Assembly: GCA_030600745.1 (NCBI GenBank) | Contig: JAUVLL010000119.1 | Coordinates: forward strand, 1-8,707 | DNA from: Spirochaetaceae bacterium | GTDB taxonomy: Bacteria; Spirochaetota; Spirochaetia; B11-G9 | Length of the DNA: 8,707 nt | Direction of reading: 5' to 3' | Shown here: in pieces, positions 6,871 to 8,707 of the stretch | Layout of the letters: each line of letters opens with the position of its first letter | Numbering within the stretch: the first letter of the stretch is position 1 | Position numbers and translations under genes: made by a program | The notes under the pieces: generated by a model | Database searches by the model: none | Told to the model about the DNA's origin: nothing | What the model saw: only the letters and a program-made list of their open reading frames with translations

Positions 6871-8125
6871 AATATACAGATCTTCTTATTTTACCATATA
6901 TAGTTATATTGTATCTGAATTTATATTTTCATTCGTAGTTGCATTTCTTTTTTTCTTTTTTATTTTTTTTGTTAACCAGTTATTACTCATGGCAGAGGAA
7001 ATCCTCTCAAAAAATGTATCTTTTAAAAATGTGTCTCTAATATTACTCTATTCTCTTCCTGCCATAGTTGCCTTTGCATTGCCCTTTTCATCATTGGTTG
7101 GCGGGTTGATGTCCATTGGCAGAATGACTTCAGATAATGAAATCCTGGCTTTTCAGGCATCAGGTATTTCCTATAAAAAATTATTTATCCCGGTAATTAT
7201 TATCGGAGTCTTTTTATCTTTATTATCTTTTATAGTAAGTGATTACTTCCTTCCTGTAAGTACAATTAAATTTGGAAGACTTTACAGAGAAATATTGTAC
7301 TCATCTCCTGAACTGGAACTGGAATCTTACTCAATAAAACGTTATCAGGATAGTATTATAATTACAGGAATGGTAGATAATCGAGCAATTAATAATCTGA
7401 TAATTATTGATAAAACTGAAGAAAAAAATAATAGAGTAATCTTTGCAGAGAAAGCTGAGCTATCATCAGATCTGGATCAACTGGGAATTACATCTTTGGA
7501 ACTTACCAATGTTCTGAGTCTTACTCCAATATTGAAACAAAGAGGTGATTATAACTATTTTTCCTCTACAAAAATGATTTATAATATTCTTCTTAAGAAT
7601 ATATCTTTCTCTATTCGTAATCTCACTCCCAGAGAAATGAGTTCTATAGATGTTTATAAATCAATTATACAGAAAAAGGAAAAACAAAAAAACAGTATTC
7701 TTCAAAATAGTAGAAGCATAGAGAATCTTACCCAAAAACTTTATTCCAATTATTATTCAACTAAGCCTGATTTTTCAAAGCTGAATTCAATCTATAATGA
7801 AATCAATCAGAAAAATAAAAAAACATTTACTGATAGGAATTTGCAGATCTATAAAATTGAACTGAATAAAAAATTTGCAGTCCCTATTGCATCTCTTGTT
7901 TTTCTGTTTTTCTCTTTTCCCATAGCATTAAGTTCAAGAAAAAGTGGTCAATCATTAGGTTTCGGTATTGGCTTGTTTGTTTCAATATTTTATTGGAGTC
8001 TTCTGTTTGCAGGGCAGACTCTTGGTATAAGAATGAATTTTTCTCCATTTCTTTCAATGTGGTTTCCAAATATGGTTATTTTTGGTCTTGGAATTATTTT
8101 TATATTTATCAGGTTTAAAAGATGA
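6845..8125 (+). CDS. lptF: LptF/LptG (YjgP/YjgQ) family permease, first of pair
   Basis: This is one half of the inner-membrane permease that, with the ATPase LptB, extracts lipid (LPS where present) and passes it to a periplasmic bridge. The 426-residue product has the family layout: TM1 about 26-48, TM2 about 63-91, TM3 about 113-133, a large periplasmic region 134-341, then TM4 about 344-362, TM5 about 371-393 and TM6 about 402-422. The segment DNEILAFQASGIS (97-109) is the conserved cytoplasmic coupling region before TM3. SSRKSGQSLGFGIGL after TM4 is also typical. Residues 265-341 form a long Lys/Asn/Gln-rich, probably helical stretch. The start overlaps dut by 26 bases; the stop overlaps the next gene as ATGA. 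Whether this copy should be called F or G cannot be settled here; the symbol follows order. Its substrate in this organism is unknown. Confidence 0.88.
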   Translation: MDLVQQGSKIYRSSYFTIYSYIVSEFIFSFVVAFLFFFFIFFVNQLLLMAEEILSKNVSFKNVSLILLYSLPAIVAFALPFSSLVGGLMSIGRMTSDNEILAFQASGISYKKLFIPVIIIGVFLSLLSFIVSDYFLPVSTIKFGRLYREILYSSPELELESYSIKRYQDSIIITGMVDNRAINNLIIIDKTEEKNNRVIFAEKAELSSDLDQLGITSLELTNVLSLTPILKQRGDYNYFSSTKMIYNILLKNISFSIRNLTPREMSSIDVYKSIIQKKEKQKNSILQNSRSIENLTQKLYSNYYSTKPDFSKLNSIYNEINQKNKKTFTDRNLQIYKIELNKKFAVPIASLVFLFFSFPIALSSRKSGQSLGFGIGLFVSIFYWSLLFAGQTLGIRMNFSPFLSMWFPNMVIFGLGIIFIFIRFKR

Positions 8126-8707
8126 AAACACTGAATAATATGCTGTTTTATTCCTTTTTACAGACATTTTTTGTCTCTCTGTTATTTTTTGTTTTTCTAA
8201 TAGAACTAGTTGATCTCTTTGCAAATTTGTGGCGATATCTAAACAATGATGCATCGATATTATTGATATTGAAAGTTGCATATCTATACCTTCCAAAATG
8301 TCTTATATTCGCTACCTCCCCGGCTTTACTTTTTAGTGTTTCTTATACTCTTGGTAGTTATTATAGTCATAATGAGCTTATTGCCATCTTCGGCTCCGGT
8401 ATATCATTGGTAAAATTCACTTTACCTCTTATTATTGCAGGAGTAATTTTTAGTATAGGGATCTTCTTCTTTAATGAGTTCTTTGTTATAGATACTTATA
8501 AAGAAAAAAATGAAACAGCGAATATACTTCTTGGATACACTCAATCATTCAGTAATACAAATATTACTGTAGTAAGCAGTAATAATAATATTATTTATCA
8601 TTCCGACTACTATAATGATAATTCTCACACCCTTTCAGGTTTAATACTGATAATTAGAGATGCAGATGGTAATTTCACAGAAAGAGTAGATGCTGAATGG
8701 GCTGAAT
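8122..8707 (+). CDS. lptG: LptF/LptG (YjgP/YjgQ) family permease, second of pair, 3'-truncated by window edge
   Basis: The frame opens at ATG 8122, overlapping the previous stop as ATGA, and stays open to the window end, giving 195 residues of an expected 350-450. The N-terminus MKTLNNMLFYSFLQTFFVSL leads into TM1 (about 8-30) and the family's following DLFANLW segment. TM2 (about 58-78) begins with the conserved Pro of YLYLPK. HNELIAIFGSGIS (83-95) is the cytoplasmic coupling segment, parallel to DNEILAFQASGIS in the preceding gene. TM3 is about 99-117, and the rest begins the periplasmic jellyroll. AGG lies 8 bases before the start. The two permeases would form a heterodimer bound to LptB, which is not in this window. 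The order fits lptF then lptG. Confidence 0.87.
   Translation, partial: MKTLNNMLFYSFLQTFFVSLLFFVFLIELVDLFANLWRYLNNDASILLILKVAYLYLPKCLIFATSPALLFSVSYTLGSYYSHNELIAIFGSGISLVKFTLPLIIAGVIFSIGIFFFNEFFVIDTYKEKNETANILLGYTQSFSNTNITVVSSNNNIIYHSDYYNDNSHTLSGLILIIRDADGNFTERVDAEWAE

Noticed and set aside
8054..8296. 80-residue minus-strand frame at the lptF/lptG junction
   Set aside because: The + strand here encodes the end of LptF and the conserved start of LptG up to TM2; the antisense frame has no family features.

Overview
The window is a same-strand, tightly packed cluster of conserved housekeeping genes from an AT-rich bacterium, most likely a spirochaete (Spirochaetales, Treponema/Spirochaeta-like). 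That assignment rests on the IF2 G-domain wording (GHVDHGKTKLL, GGITQHIGAY, G5 as SAL), which resembles spirochaetal IF2 as I remember it, and on the gene order infB-rbfA-truB-ribF-rpsO-pnp-dut-lptF-lptG. No database search was possible.

Layout, all on the + strand. 1-2018 is the 3' part of infB, cut at its 5' side by the window edge. Its reading frame is already open at position 3 and encodes a Gly/Arg/Pro-rich then Lys-rich tail, so the gene does not begin at the ATG at 252. 2024-2374 is rbfA, 2371-3258 truB (TTG start), 3255-4037 a shortened ribF, 4050-4319 rpsO and 4329-6425 pnp. 6433-6870 is dut, 6845-8125 lptF, and 8122-8707 the 5' part of lptG, cut by the right edge.

Genes either overlap by a few bases (TTGA, ATGA, ATGA, and 26 bases for dut/lptF) or are 5-12 bases apart. 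I see no convincing terminator or promoter, so the window probably lies inside one long transcript. The first block serves ribosome assembly and translation (IF2, RbfA, TruB, S15) and RNA turnover (PNPase). RibF supplies flavin cofactor and dUTPase keeps uracil out of DNA. The last two genes encode the inner-membrane permease pair of an Lpt-type lipid exporter.

I found no previously undescribed system. The most useful oddity is that RibF keeps a good FMN adenylyltransferase half but lacks the recognisable riboflavin-kinase signature. Secondary points are the repeat-encoded IF2 tail, the absence of room for an rpsO-pnp processing hairpin, the 26-base dut/lptF overlap, a long polar helical segment in LptF, and the presence of LptFG in a lineage where many members lack classical LPS. 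There is no gene-free stretch longer than 12 bases.
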